Both the position numbers and the translations under genes were made by a program. From contig JAPDPR010000038.1 in assembly GCA_034506335.1 (NCBI GenBank), positions 1-38,305 of the forward strand: a stretch of DNA of 38,305 nucleotides, in the 5' to 3' direction. How positions within the stretch are numbered: position 1 is the stretch's first letter; every line of letters begins with the position of its first letter. This DNA comes from a candidate division KSB1 bacterium. GTDB lineage: Bacteria; Zhuqueibacterota; Zhuqueibacteria; JANLFK01; Oleimicrobiaceae. Under the pieces are notes generated by a model. That model ran no database searches. It saw only the letters and a list, made by a program, of their open reading frames with translations, and was not told where the DNA came from. This document shows positions 18,396-26,752 of this stretch, piece by piece.

Positions 18396-19884
18396 GGCGC
18401 ACCTCGTGAGGAATGGTGATGGTGAATTGGCAACCGCGACCGGGCAAATTCTCCACGTCGATGCCCCACCCGCAACGCTCCGTGCAAAGCTCGTGGGCGA
18501 TGTAGCAACCGTAGCCGCAGTTACCTTGGTTGCTCTTGGTTGTTACGCTTTCGAGAAAGATGCGTCGGACCCCGTTTTCGTCTGTCTCCAGCAAGTCAGC
18601 ACGCACGCCCGGGCCGTTATCGGCTATGGTCAGCACCGTGCGGTGAAGCTCGGGCTGATAGGCGGAGCTGATGCGGACCACAAGATGGTCTGCGCCGCCG
18701 TGGTCGATGCTGTTTTGGATCAGAGGCTCGATGATCTCCCACACGACAAACTCATTGACGGCCACGGGAGGAACCCTCTCGTCTAGGTCCAGCTCGATGC
18801 GAAACTGCTGCTGCCCCGCAGGCAGACGCAGGAAGATATTGTCCACTACGAAACGGATCACATCGTTGACCGAGGTGTGGAAGGCTGGGTTCCGCACGGT
18901 ATGCAACGGCGGCTCGTACCACTTCATGTCATAGATGACGCGGGAGATAAAGTTGGCGTATTTGCGCACGCGGTAGCGCACCTGCTCCATGTTCTCTGGC
19001 GACAGCAGCTCCAAGTCTTCCTTGATGAAGCCCATCACCTTCTCCGCCTTGTGGTGGGTGTGATAGATGCGCTTGGCGAACAGCGCCTCCTTTTGGAAAT
19101 GCAAGTGCTCGCGGAGCTGCCGCTCCCGCTCCTGAAAAAGCATCTGCTGGGCCTCGTCGCGCTCCTTCACCGTGTAGGACGAGATGTAGAACATGGCCAG
19201 GAAACCCAACAAGATCAGCGCGATGGAGATAAGTCCTGTCTGGTTGTATCCGGCCAGAATCTCGGCGCTCACCAGATGAAACTCCGGTCTGCTGAGCATG
19301 TACAGGGCGCCAAAGTACTCACCCTTCGGCACCAACGGCACAAAGACGTGAAAATCCTCGCTCCCTTCCAACCGACTCACGGTCTGTTCGGAGGAGATTA
19401 GCTGGGGCGCAAGCTCCTGATAAAGCTGCACCGCCTTGTCGTGGGGCCGGTCAGGAGAAAGCTGGGCCTGGTTGCCCACAACATACTCGAAGAGCACATG
19501 TCCATTGTCAATTGGCACAATGCGCTCCCCGTCAGCGACCAAGATGCACACTTCCTGCACGTGCTGCTGCAGCAGCTGTTGGCTGAGGATGATGTTGAAG
19601 GCCTGCACGATCTTCTTAGCACTGGGTTCCTCAATGCGGCGACTTTGGAGCGCGGTCTCCAGGACTAACTCAAAGGCGGAGGCAGTGAGATTCGCCTGCC
19701 GCTCGGCAAAGTCCCGCTGATACCATTCCTGGGCGTCATCGAGAAATCCCTTCAGGGCACGTTTTTGCGCCAGGGTGGCGAAGAGCTCAAAAAGGACAAA
19801 CACCGCAAAGGCCACAGTAAGATGCCGCAACTGGAAGTGGTACTTCCGCACCTTCTCCAGCAAGCCACCGGGAGTACCTGCCAT
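18367..19884 (-). CDS. Membrane sensor histidine kinase
   Basis: 505 residues. TM1 about 23-39, an extracytoplasmic sensor of about 175 residues with no recognised fold, TM2 about 216-236, a coiled-coil-like linker (about 238-268, rich in E/R/Q), a dimerisation segment RIYHTHHKAEKVMG (candidate phospho-acceptors H275, H277 or H278, unlike the usual H-E/D-x-R/N box) and a HATPase_c domain with N-box EPLIQNSIDH, G1 IADNGPGV and G2 NCGYGCYIAHEL. Starts 12 bases after the solute-binding-protein stop and overlaps the response regulator, so the three genes form one operon. The periplasmic loop probably reads the occupancy of the tethered solute-binding protein (inference). Confidence 0.92.
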   Translation of the reverse strand: MAGTPGGLLEKVRKYHFQLRHLTVAFAVFVLFELFATLAQKRALKGFLDDAQEWYQRDFAERQANLTASAFELVLETALQSRRIEEPSAKKIVQAFNIILSQQLLQQHVQEVCILVADGERIVPIDNGHVLFEYVVGNQAQLSPDRPHDKAVQLYQELAPQLISSEQTVSRLEGSEDFHVFVPLVPKGEYFGALYMLSRPEFHLVSAEILAGYNQTGLISIALILLGFLAMFYISSYTVKERDEAQQMLFQERERQLREHLHFQKEALFAKRIYHTHHKAEKVMGFIKEDLELLSPENMEQVRYRVRKYANFISRVIYDMKWYEPPLHTVRNPAFHTSVNDVIRFVVDNIFLRLPAGQQQFRIELDLDERVPPVAVNEFVVWEIIEPLIQNSIDHGGADHLVVRISSAYQPELHRTVLTIADNGPGVRADLLETDENGVRRIFLESVTTKSNQGNCGYGCYIAHELCTERCGWGIDVENLPGRGCQFTITIPHEVRLETSLAGAH

Positions 19885-19896
19885 CCTACACCCCTT

Positions 19897-21255
19897 TTAC
19901 TTGATAAGCACCTGTTTGCTGTTAATGAGCCTGGTGGCTCGTGCCAGCGCCTCCTCCGCAGAGAGCTCATTGCGAATGGCCAGATGTGCATAGTACGCGA
20001 TGACGTCCGAAATCTTCGTATAGTCAACCAGGTAAGGACGATGCACGCCGAGATCCAGCAATTCGCGATAGAAAGCCAAGTCTTGGTGCTCTGCAAGGAA
20101 GGCGCTATCGGCATAGATTTCCCTGTTGATGGGGATGTAGCCACCCTCCACAAACAGCAGCTTCTGGTTCTCCTTGCGCAGACAGTACTTGATAAAGGTC
20201 ACCGCCGCATCGGTTTTCGTGGAGTAACGGGAGATCATAAAGTTCCAGCCGCCGTAGACAAAGGCGCGACCGTGGCCGGCAAAATGCGGTAAGGCAGCAA
20301 GGCGCAGATAGGAAAACTTGCTCGTGTCGCGGACGGCGTTCCGGTAATGTTTGACAAAGCCTGGCCAGCCGCGAATGAATAAGGCATCGTGTTCCAGGGC
20401 GTAGAGGTAGCCCTCGTATTCGTCGAACTTTGTCACTTCTGGCGGCGCCATGTGGTACCGGTGCACCAAATCGGTCAGCAAACGCACCGTCCGCACGACA
20501 GGGGGGCGCGTGAGGTCGATGGCGTCCTGGGAGGAGATAACGCACCCCTGGCCGGCCATGCCCTCATACACACTGCAGACGAGGCCCTCATAGTTATCGG
20601 CCGGAAACACGTAGAAAGGGTTCTCGATCCCCAACCTGTTGCAATGCTGCTTGAGGGCGATGAACTGCTCCCAGGTCAAGGAGCGCCGCAAGGAGTCACT
20701 GAGTGCAGTGGCTCCTGGGATCCGTCTCAGAAGGTCTTCTCGGTAGTACATGAGACCCACGTCCGTGTACAGGGGGATGGCCACCAGTTGCCCGTCCCAA
20801 TAGCACGACTGCAGCGCGTGTTCCAGGATGGCTTCACGGTCCGCGGGGGAGAAGTAGTCATCCAAGGACTGGCACCAGCGCGCAAAGCGCGGCACCCAAA
20901 TGATGTCCACAGTGAAGACGTCGATCCGTCCGCTCTTGCTGCGCATGGTGCGCGCCAAGAGCTCCTTGCGCTCATTGGTGCTGAACTTGGTGAAGGGCAA
21001 ATCGATGGGCACGACATGAATGCGACCCTCATATTCGGCGTTGAAACGGTCAATGATGAACTGGTGAGCGCGCGAGATGTTGTCGGCGTAATAGAGCGTG
21101 ACCGGTCCCTGTTCGGTCGCACGGTAGCTGCTGGTGGGGAGAAGCAGGAAGGCAGCCAGAACTAATGCCGCGAGCCCCAAGGAGAGTACTATGTAACCGG
21201 AACTGCGTACCACTTTGCCGCCGGCGGCAAGGAGACGCCTGAGCCGGGCAGACAT
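19897..21255 (-). CDS. Membrane-tethered extracellular solute-binding protein (family 1-like), likely sugar sensor
   Basis: 452 residues. A basic N-terminus and a single hydrophobic helix (about 20-42, SGYIVLSLGLAALVLAAFLLL) without a clear signal-peptidase site or lipobox suggest an uncleaved anchor. The rest resembles ABC-transporter sugar-binding proteins: VTLYYADNI..., FNAEYEGRIHVVPID, IDVFTVDIIWVPRFA, DGQLVAIPLYTDVGLMYYREDLL, TWEQFIALKQ, and VYGGWNFMISRYSTK...AVTFIKYCL...NQKLLFVEGGYIPINREIY. AAGGAG lies seven bases before the ATG. No ABC permease or ATPase gene is nearby; the next two genes are a histidine kinase and a sigma-54 activator, so it is more likely a ligand-sensing subunit than a transporter part. 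Confidence 0.9.
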   Translation of the reverse strand: MSARLRRLLAAGGKVVRSSGYIVLSLGLAALVLAAFLLLPTSSYRATEQGPVTLYYADNISRAHQFIIDRFNAEYEGRIHVVPIDLPFTKFSTNERKELLARTMRSKSGRIDVFTVDIIWVPRFARWCQSLDDYFSPADREAILEHALQSCYWDGQLVAIPLYTDVGLMYYREDLLRRIPGATALSDSLRRSLTWEQFIALKQHCNRLGIENPFYVFPADNYEGLVCSVYEGMAGQGCVISSQDAIDLTRPPVVRTVRLLTDLVHRYHMAPPEVTKFDEYEGYLYALEHDALFIRGWPGFVKHYRNAVRDTSKFSYLRLAALPHFAGHGRAFVYGGWNFMISRYSTKTDAAVTFIKYCLRKENQKLLFVEGGYIPINREIYADSAFLAEHQDLAFYRELLDLGVHRPYLVDYTKISDVIAYYAHLAIRNELSAEEALARATRLINSKQVLIK

Positions 21256-21334
21256 GGTCTTTCTCCTTCAATGTGGGTACGATCCCGCTACGGCGCGCGG
21301 CCAGCTGGCAAGGGCCATCCGCACGCGCACGCTA

Positions 21335-21363
21335 AATATACAAACGCCTCTCCTGCGAGTCAA
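21335..21363 (-). promoter_or_regulatory. Sigma-70-type promoter of the sensory operon
   Basis: Minus strand TTGACT, 17-bp spacer, TATATT (-35 at 21358-21363, -10 at 21335-21340). The predicted start near 21328 leaves a leader of about 73 bases to the ATG at 21255. Five of six matches at each box with ideal spacing; function is inferred. Confidence 0.6.
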
Positions 21364-21537
21364 GGCAATTGTCATCGCAGCTCGCACCCCGGCAGCACGC
21401 AACTTCACCGCGTTTGCGGCGGGCTATCCTCGGGCTTCGCCTGGAAGCTTGGGCACGGGAGGCTTATGCCCAGCGACCCCAGGGGCGCAGAAGGCGTTGG
21501 CACGAGAAAGTCGGTTCACCCGTGGCGCAAAGAACAA

Positions 21538-21566
21538 TTGACATTGCGGGAAAATTCTCTTACATT
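21538..21566 (+). promoter_or_regulatory. Sigma-70-type promoter of polA
   Basis: TTGACA (21538-21543), 17-bp spacer, TACATT (21561-21566); predicted start near 21573, about 42 bases before the GTG of polA. The same pair of boxes with the same spacing recurs at 29130-29158. Confidence 0.65.
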
Positions 21567-21614
21567 TCATCCGAGGTCGTCGTTGGCTTAGCAAGTCAGT
21601 CGAGAGGGAACGCA

Positions 21615-24308
21615 GTGACCACAACACGCAAGCGCCTCTTTCTGGTGGACGGCTCAGCGTTGGTCTTCCGCTCCTACTACGCCTTCATCCGCAACCCGCT
21701 CATCAACTCGAAGGGGGAGAACACCAGCGCGGTGTACGGCGTCACGCGCTCGCTGCTCAAGATCCTCCAGGAAGAGCAGCCCGACTACCTGGCGGTGGTG
21801 TTTGACCGTCCGGAGCCCACGTTCCGCCACCAGCTTTACGAGCAGTACAAAGCGACGCGGCAAGAGGCCCCCGCCGACCTCATTGAGCAACTGCCACGGG
21901 TGCGCCAGGTCATCGAGGCCTTGGGCATCCCGATCGTCGAGAAGCCCGGCTACGAGGCGGACGACATCATCGGCACCTTGGCCAAGCGCGCTGAGCAGGC
22001 GGGCCTGGAAACCTACGTGGTCAGCGGCGACAAGGACCTGATGCAGCTGGTGTCGCCCGCGATCAAGGTCTACAATCCACGACGCGCGGGGGAGACCGTG
22101 GAAGTTCTCGACGAGGCGGCGGTGGAAGAGAAGCTGGGCGTACCTCCCGCGCGCGTGATCGACTACCTGGCCTTAGCTGGCGACACGTCCGATAATGTGC
22201 CGGGCGTGCCGGGGATTGGCCCCAAGGGGGCGGCGATGCTACTCAAAGAGTTCGGAGACCTGGAAAGCCTCTTGCAACGTCTGGGGGAAGTCAAAAGGGA
22301 GTCGCTGCGCAAGGCAATCGAGGAACATCGGGCGGAACTGGACCTCTCCAGGCAACTGGTGACCATCGACTGCAATGTAGGTATCGAGGTCCCGTTCGAG
22401 CAATTGGCGCGGCGGGAGCCAGACGCCCCACGCCTCATGCGGCTCTTCTCCGAACTGGAGTTCTCCTCCCTGGCTGACCAGTTTGCCCAGCGCCAGCGGC
22501 AAGAGGTGCTCTACCACACGGTCACCACGGAGGAGCAGTTCGAACAGCTCCTCGCGCAGTTGCGAGCAGCAGGTAAATGGGCTATCGACCTTGAGACCAC
22601 CTCCTTGAACCCCATTGACGCTGAGCTAGTGGGCTTCTCCTTTTCCTGGCGCGCAGGCGAGGCCTACTACCTCCCAGTACAGGCGCCTCGCCTCGATTTC
22701 ACCCCTTGGGCGACACCGGCAGAGCTGCTCAAGCGGCTCAAGCCATTGCTGGAAGACCCGGCCATCAAAAAGTGCGGCCAGAACATCAAGTTTGACATGG
22801 CGGTCCTGAAGATGGCCGGCGTCACGCTGGCAGGGGTGGAGTTTGACAGCATGATTGCCTCCTACCTCCTCAACCCGTCGGGGCGGCAGCACAACCTGGA
22901 TAGCTTGGCGCTGGAACACTTCGGCCACAAGAAGATTCCTATTAGCGACCTGATCGGCAGTGGCAAGAAACAGCGCTCCATGGCGGAGGTTCCTCTTGCC
23001 CAGATTGCCGAATATGCCTGCGAGGACGCCGACTTTGCCTGGCGCCTGCAGGAGAAACTGGCCCCACAGCTGCGGCAGGCTGCCCTATGGGAGCTCTTCG
23101 AGCAGGTGGAGATGCCGCTGGTGCCTGTCCTGATGCAGATGGAACTGGACGGCGTCTGTCTGGACGTGCCATTCCTGGAGCAGATGTCGCGCGACTTGAA
23201 CGAGCAGATGGAAGAGCTCATGGCGCGCATCTACGACCAGGCCGGCGAGGAGTTCAACATCAACTCCACGCAACAGTTGGGTCGCATCCTTTTTGACAAG
23301 CTAAAGCTGCGCAAGGTGCGACGCACCAAAACCGGCTACTCCACCGACGTGGCCGTTCTGGAGGAACTGGCCAAGGAGCACCCGCTTCCGCGCACCATTC
23401 TGGAGTACCGCCAACTCGCCAAGCTCAAGTCCACATATGTCGATGCGCTGCCCAAACTGGTCAACCCACGCACCGGGCGCGTGCACACGTCCTTCAACCA
23501 GACGGTAACGGCGACAGGGCGTCTTTCCTCTTCAGACCCGAACTTGCAGAACATCCCCATCCGTACCGAGGTGGGTAGCCAGATTCGCAAAGCCTTCATT
23601 CCTCCCGATGACGAACACGTGATCCTGGATGCCGACTATTCGCAGATCGAGTTGCGCATCATGGCGCACCTGTCCGGCGATGAGCGTCTGACCCAAGCGT
23701 TTCTGGACGGCGAGGACGTGCACCGGCGCACGGCCGCCCTTGTCTTCAAATTGGCTCCGGAGGAAGTCACCCCCGAGCATCGCCGCCGGGCCAAGGAGGT
23801 CAACTTTGGCATCATGTACGGCATGGGGGCCTACGGACTTTCCAGCCGTCTGGAGATCCCCATTGAGGAGGCGGAGGCCTTCATTGCCGCCTACTTTGCC
23901 ACCTATCCGGGTGTGCACCAGTACATCATGAAGACCTTGGAACAGGCGCATCGCCAAGGATATGTGACGACCCTGCTCAACCGGCGGCGCTACCTGCCGG
24001 AGATCAACAGCGACAACCGTCGCATGCGCGAATTTGCCGAGCGGACGGCCATCAACATGCCCATTCAGGGCTCGGCCGCCGACCTTATCAAGGTGGCGAT
24101 GATCAACATCAGCCGTGCCCTGCGCGCGGCCGGGCTCAAGACGAAGATGATCCTGCAGGTCCACGATGAGCTGGTCTTCGAGGTGCCCAAGGATGAAGTG
24201 GAGCAGGTCCGCGAGCTGGTGCGCCATGAAATGGAGCACGCGATCACTATGAACGTCCCCATCAAGGTGGATATTGGCGTAGGGCGCAACTGGCTGGAGG
24301 CACATTGA
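21615..24308 (+). CDS. polA: DNA polymerase I
   Basis: 897 residues from GTG 21615 (AGAGGG six bases upstream; the product then starts just before LFLVDGSALVFRSYYAF as in the family). The frame is open further 5', but that part overlaps the promoter and has no homology. 5'-nuclease domain (about 1-290: YEADDIIGTLA, SGDKDLMQLV, DTSDNVPGVPGIGPKGA), 3'-5' exonuclease domain (about 300-490) with all three motifs, D325-L-E327, N390...D394 and Y467-x3-D471, so proofreading looks active, and polymerase domain (about 495-897) with motif A DYSQIELR (D674), motif B RRRAKEVNFGIMYG (R723, K727, F731, Y735) and motif C QVHDEL (D851). Functions in repair and Okazaki-fragment maturation. Normal length; followed after 54 bases by an anti-sigma-type gene. 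Confidence 0.98.
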   Translation: MTTTRKRLFLVDGSALVFRSYYAFIRNPLINSKGENTSAVYGVTRSLLKILQEEQPDYLAVVFDRPEPTFRHQLYEQYKATRQEAPADLIEQLPRVRQVIEALGIPIVEKPGYEADDIIGTLAKRAEQAGLETYVVSGDKDLMQLVSPAIKVYNPRRAGETVEVLDEAAVEEKLGVPPARVIDYLALAGDTSDNVPGVPGIGPKGAAMLLKEFGDLESLLQRLGEVKRESLRKAIEEHRAELDLSRQLVTIDCNVGIEVPFEQLARREPDAPRLMRLFSELEFSSLADQFAQRQRQEVLYHTVTTEEQFEQLLAQLRAAGKWAIDLETTSLNPIDAELVGFSFSWRAGEAYYLPVQAPRLDFTPWATPAELLKRLKPLLEDPAIKKCGQNIKFDMAVLKMAGVTLAGVEFDSMIASYLLNPSGRQHNLDSLALEHFGHKKIPISDLIGSGKKQRSMAEVPLAQIAEYACEDADFAWRLQEKLAPQLRQAALWELFEQVEMPLVPVLMQMELDGVCLDVPFLEQMSRDLNEQMEELMARIYDQAGEEFNINSTQQLGRILFDKLKLRKVRRTKTGYSTDVAVLEELAKEHPLPRTILEYRQLAKLKSTYVDALPKLVNPRTGRVHTSFNQTVTATGRLSSSDPNLQNIPIRTEVGSQIRKAFIPPDDEHVILDADYSQIELRIMAHLSGDERLTQAFLDGEDVHRRTAALVFKLAPEEVTPEHRRRAKEVNFGIMYGMGAYGLSSRLEIPIEEAEAFIAAYFATYPGVHQYIMKTLEQAHRQGYVTTLLNRRRYLPEINSDNRRMREFAERTAINMPIQGSAADLIKVAMINISRALRAAGLKTKMILQVHDELVFEVPKDEVEQVRELVRHEMEHAITMNVPIKVDIGVGRNWLEAH

Positions 24309-24362
24309 ACTCGGCAAACATGCTGTGCAGTCCAGAGAGGGTTCGGGCAGGGCTTAACCACT

Positions 24363-24830
24363 ATGAACGACATGGACAGAGCAAGTCGGTCTGAAGGCGA
24401 GGTGGCGTTGACCTTTCCCAGCGACGCGCGGATGCTGAAGATAGCCCGTGCAACCGTTGGGCACCTGTGCGCCATTATGGGCTTTGCCAATGTGGAGAAA
24501 AACAGTGTCGTCTTGGCGGTGGACGAAGCGTGTTCCAACATCATCAAGCACGCCTATGAGGGCGAAACGGGCCGCCCTATTGAAATGCGCTGTCACATGT
24601 GCCCCGACCGGCTGGAAGTGCACCTGCGGGACTATGGGAAGAAGGCCGACCTGGATAAAGTGCAGACAGCCGCGGAAGATGGTGTGTCCTCCCCACGGCT
24701 TGGGCTACACCTGATCAGAACAGTGATGGATGTCGTCGAATACAGGAACGATGTGGCGGAAGGCAATCACTTGGTATTGGTAAAACGAAGACGCTCCGAA
24801 GGGCAGGAAGGTGTGGGCCTGGGGATGTAA
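24363..24830 (+). CDS. ATP-binding anti-sigma regulatory factor (RsbW/SpoIIAB-like, HATPase_c_2)
   Basis: 155 residues, cytoplasmic. A GHKL ATPase of the serine-kinase/anti-sigma type: N-box VVLAVDEACSNIIKHAYEG (about 50-68), G1-like HLRDYGKKAD (about 92-101, with DYG in place of DxGxG) and G2 PRLGLHLIRTVMDVVEY. Family members bind a sigma factor or phosphorylate an anti-sigma antagonist, but no STAS antagonist, PP2C phosphatase or sigma gene is adjacent here. Close spacing to polA suggests co-transcription. The ATG at 24363 has a weak ribosome site; ATG 24372 is an alternative. Confidence 0.87.
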   Translation: MNDMDRASRSEGEVALTFPSDARMLKIARATVGHLCAIMGFANVEKNSVVLAVDEACSNIIKHAYEGETGRPIEMRCHMCPDRLEVHLRDYGKKADLDKVQTAAEDGVSSPRLGLHLIRTVMDVVEYRNDVAEGNHLVLVKRRRSEGQEGVGLGM

Positions 24831-25285
24831 GGACGCTGCCGGGTCCGTCCGCTCCACGCCGAGGAACGGACAGCTGCTTGGGCCTCGGCAACCAGGAGAA
24901 CCTGGGCGGAAGGCACATACCCCAGGTTCCAGAGCGAGGGGCGTTCTCGGCAGTGCGCAGGAAGTGGTAGCCTTGCCTGGTCGTCCTTTTCCCTTCGAGC
25001 CTCTATACGCCTCTGTCATAGCCACTCAGGTGTGGGCGCGGACCATCCCTTTTTTTTCCAGAGCTCTAAATGAATAGGCAGGGTAGAAAACACATGGTAT
25101 TCCGGGAGCAATGCATCTCTCCCGCTCCCTTTCCCATGCCTTACAAGGTGCAGGTTCGGGCCAGACAACAGAACAGGGGTGAAGGGTCCGGGTCACATAT
25201 CGCGGCAAGTTGCAGAGTCGGCTGGCGAAGTTCGGAGAAAGCAGTCGGCGTGGGCCACAACGCAGGAACGCGAAGACAGCTGCTC
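24831..25285. other. 455-bp intergenic gap with two tandem hairpins
   Basis: No convincing gene was seen. Two adjacent inverted repeats occur near the 5' end (24858-24889 and 24898-24929), a T-run at 25049-25057, and then unstructured sequence. An open frame from 25070 runs into the parvulin lipoprotein gene but its first 72 codons lack any recognisable feature. Confidence 0.5.
24858..24929. repeat. Two consecutive inverted repeats downstream of the anti-sigma gene
   Basis: GCCGAGG/CCTCGGC (arms 24858-24864 and 24883-24889, 18-base loop) and GAACCTGGG/CCCAGGTTC (arms 24898-24906 and 24921-24929, 14-base loop), both perfect. Neither is followed directly by a T-run. They could form an mRNA 3'-end structure for the polA transcript or a small structured RNA. 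Confidence 0.45.
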
Positions 25286-26752
25286 ATGCACGCCAGGATT
25301 TTTCTGTATGGCGCGCTGGCCGTTGTGGCGCTCGTCGCCGGATGCGACAGGCGCCCATTGTCGGACTCTACCATTGCCGAGATCGACGGCGAAGAGATCA
25401 CCGTGCGCGAGTTCGCACGGGAGTTCCTTTTCCGACCGCAGTTTCACCCTGCAAGTAAGGGAAGCCAAGCGGTACGGGAGCAATACGACAAGTTAGTGGC
25501 AGAGTTCCTCCTCGCGCGCGAGGCCCAGAGGCGCAAGCTTCATCGGGACGAACGCATCGTGCAGCGTCTGCGCTGGCATGAGCGGCAGGCGATGCGGGAA
25601 GAACTGTATCGTCAGAAAGTAGCTAACCAGGTCCAGGTCAGCGAGGCGGAGCTCCGCCAGGCCTTTGTGCGGCGCCACACCACCCTCCGCATTCGGCACC
25701 TGGTGGTGGCAAGCGAAGAAGAGGCGTGGCGGCTGCGCGCTCGCTTGGAAGCCGGGGAGGCTTTCGAGGCGGTGGCGGCTGCCGTTGGCCCACAGAAGGG
25801 CTGGCCGATCCTTTTGCGCTGGGGTGAGGCAGACCCCGAGTTGGAGGAAGCCGCCTACGCACTCCACGTGGGCGAACTCTCGCTGCCCCTCAAGGTCAAA
25901 GGCGAGTTCCACCTCATAAGACTCGACGATGTGAGCCGCGAGGCCATCCTGACTGAGGAGGACTTTCAAGCAGAGAAGCGCAGGCTGGAGCGGATCATCC
26001 GCGCGCGGAAGGAAGACCGCCTCGCACGGGAGTATGCGGCCGGGCTGCTAAAGGGGATGGAGGTACGCGTGCGTGGGGAACTCTTCGCCTTCCTTGTCAA
26101 CAGCACGCGTGCCGCACTCCGTGATAGCGTGGCGCAACTACCGGGTAAGCTTCCTGCTCTGCGCGATGAGGAATTGGGCCAATTGGCCAGCTCATTGCAG
26201 CAGCGCCTCGGCGAGCCCTTCGTCTCCATCGATGGCCGGCAGTGGACCTTGGGCGATTTCCTGAGGCTGGTTTCCTCGATGCCTTTGGATCGCCGGCCGC
26301 ACATGCACCGTCCAGCCCTTTTCCGCCAGGAGCTCCAGGACTTGATCCGCGACGAATTCCTTGCCGAGCAAGCGGACAGGGAGGGCCTGGCCAAGCATCC
26401 GGCCGTGCGAGCCGAAGTCAAACGTTGGCGCCGCATCCTGCTGGCCGCCCGGATGCGCAGCCTCTTGACCGACTCCCTGACCCTCAGCGAGCAAGAGCTG
26501 CATACCTACTACGCGAAGCGCCGGGAGCGCTATAACCTGAGCCAATCCCTTGAGGAGCTGGGGGCGCAGGGTGTGGACCTGATGCGCGAAGACGCCCTGC
26601 GCGCCAAGGCCGATAGCCTGGTAGCTGTCTTCGTTGCCCAATTGCGACAACGTGCCAAAATCCGCATGAACGAGGAAGCTTATCGCCGCGCCTTCGAGGA
26701 GGTAGGAGGTGCAAGCGCCTCGTTCATCAAAGTCATTCCAATCGGGCCATAA
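25286..26752 (+). CDS. Parvulin-type peptidyl-prolyl isomerase lipoprotein (SurA/PrsA-like)
   Basis: 488 residues from ATG 25286, chosen because it starts a lipoprotein signal (MHARIFLYGALAVVALVAGC, lipidated C20). A SurA-like N-terminal helical region (about 28-130: IAEIDGEEITVREFAREF..., QYDKLVAEFLLAREA) precedes one rotamase domain (about 133-213: LRIRHLVVASEEEAWRLRARLE, FEAVAA, GWPILLRWGEADPELEEAAYALHVGELSLPLKVKGEFHLIRLDDV, written here in parts). The C-terminal 270 residues are helical and charged and repeat the DGRQWTLGDFLRLV-type motif seen in SurA/PpiD proteins. Probably a periplasmic outer-membrane-protein or secreted-protein chaperone anchored in a membrane. Confidence 0.85.
   Translation: MHARIFLYGALAVVALVAGCDRRPLSDSTIAEIDGEEITVREFAREFLFRPQFHPASKGSQAVREQYDKLVAEFLLAREAQRRKLHRDERIVQRLRWHERQAMREELYRQKVANQVQVSEAELRQAFVRRHTTLRIRHLVVASEEEAWRLRARLEAGEAFEAVAAAVGPQKGWPILLRWGEADPELEEAAYALHVGELSLPLKVKGEFHLIRLDDVSREAILTEEDFQAEKRRLERIIRARKEDRLAREYAAGLLKGMEVRVRGELFAFLVNSTRAALRDSVAQLPGKLPALRDEELGQLASSLQQRLGEPFVSIDGRQWTLGDFLRLVSSMPLDRRPHMHRPALFRQELQDLIRDEFLAEQADREGLAKHPAVRAEVKRWRRILLAARMRSLLTDSLTLSEQELHTYYAKRRERYNLSQSLEELGAQGVDLMREDALRAKADSLVAVFVAQLRQRAKIRMNEEAYRRAFEEVGGASASFIKVIPIGP

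Larger units (their letters stand above)
21256..21614. other. Divergent intergenic region (359 bp) between the sensory operon and polA
   Basis: This is the only strand switch in the window: everything left runs leftward, everything right runs rightward. It holds two back-to-back promoters (21335-21363 leftward, 21538-21566 rightward). An open frame runs in from 21369 ahead of polA but has no family resemblance. No DnaA boxes, tRNA or gene were seen. Confidence 0.7.

Noticed and set aside
19897..21255. Solute-binding protein as part of an ABC importer
   Set aside because: No permease or ATPase gene nearby, an uncleaved N-terminal anchor, and an operon with a kinase and regulator favour a sensor role.
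21256..21614. Strand switch with all genes diverging, as at a replication origin
   Set aside because: No DnaA boxes, AT-rich unwinding region or origin-linked genes (dnaA, dnaN, gyrB); two ordinary promoters explain the region.
21369..21614. N-terminal extension of DNA polymerase I from ATG 21369
   Set aside because: It would run across the polA promoter, and the family N-terminus starts at the GTG at 21615.
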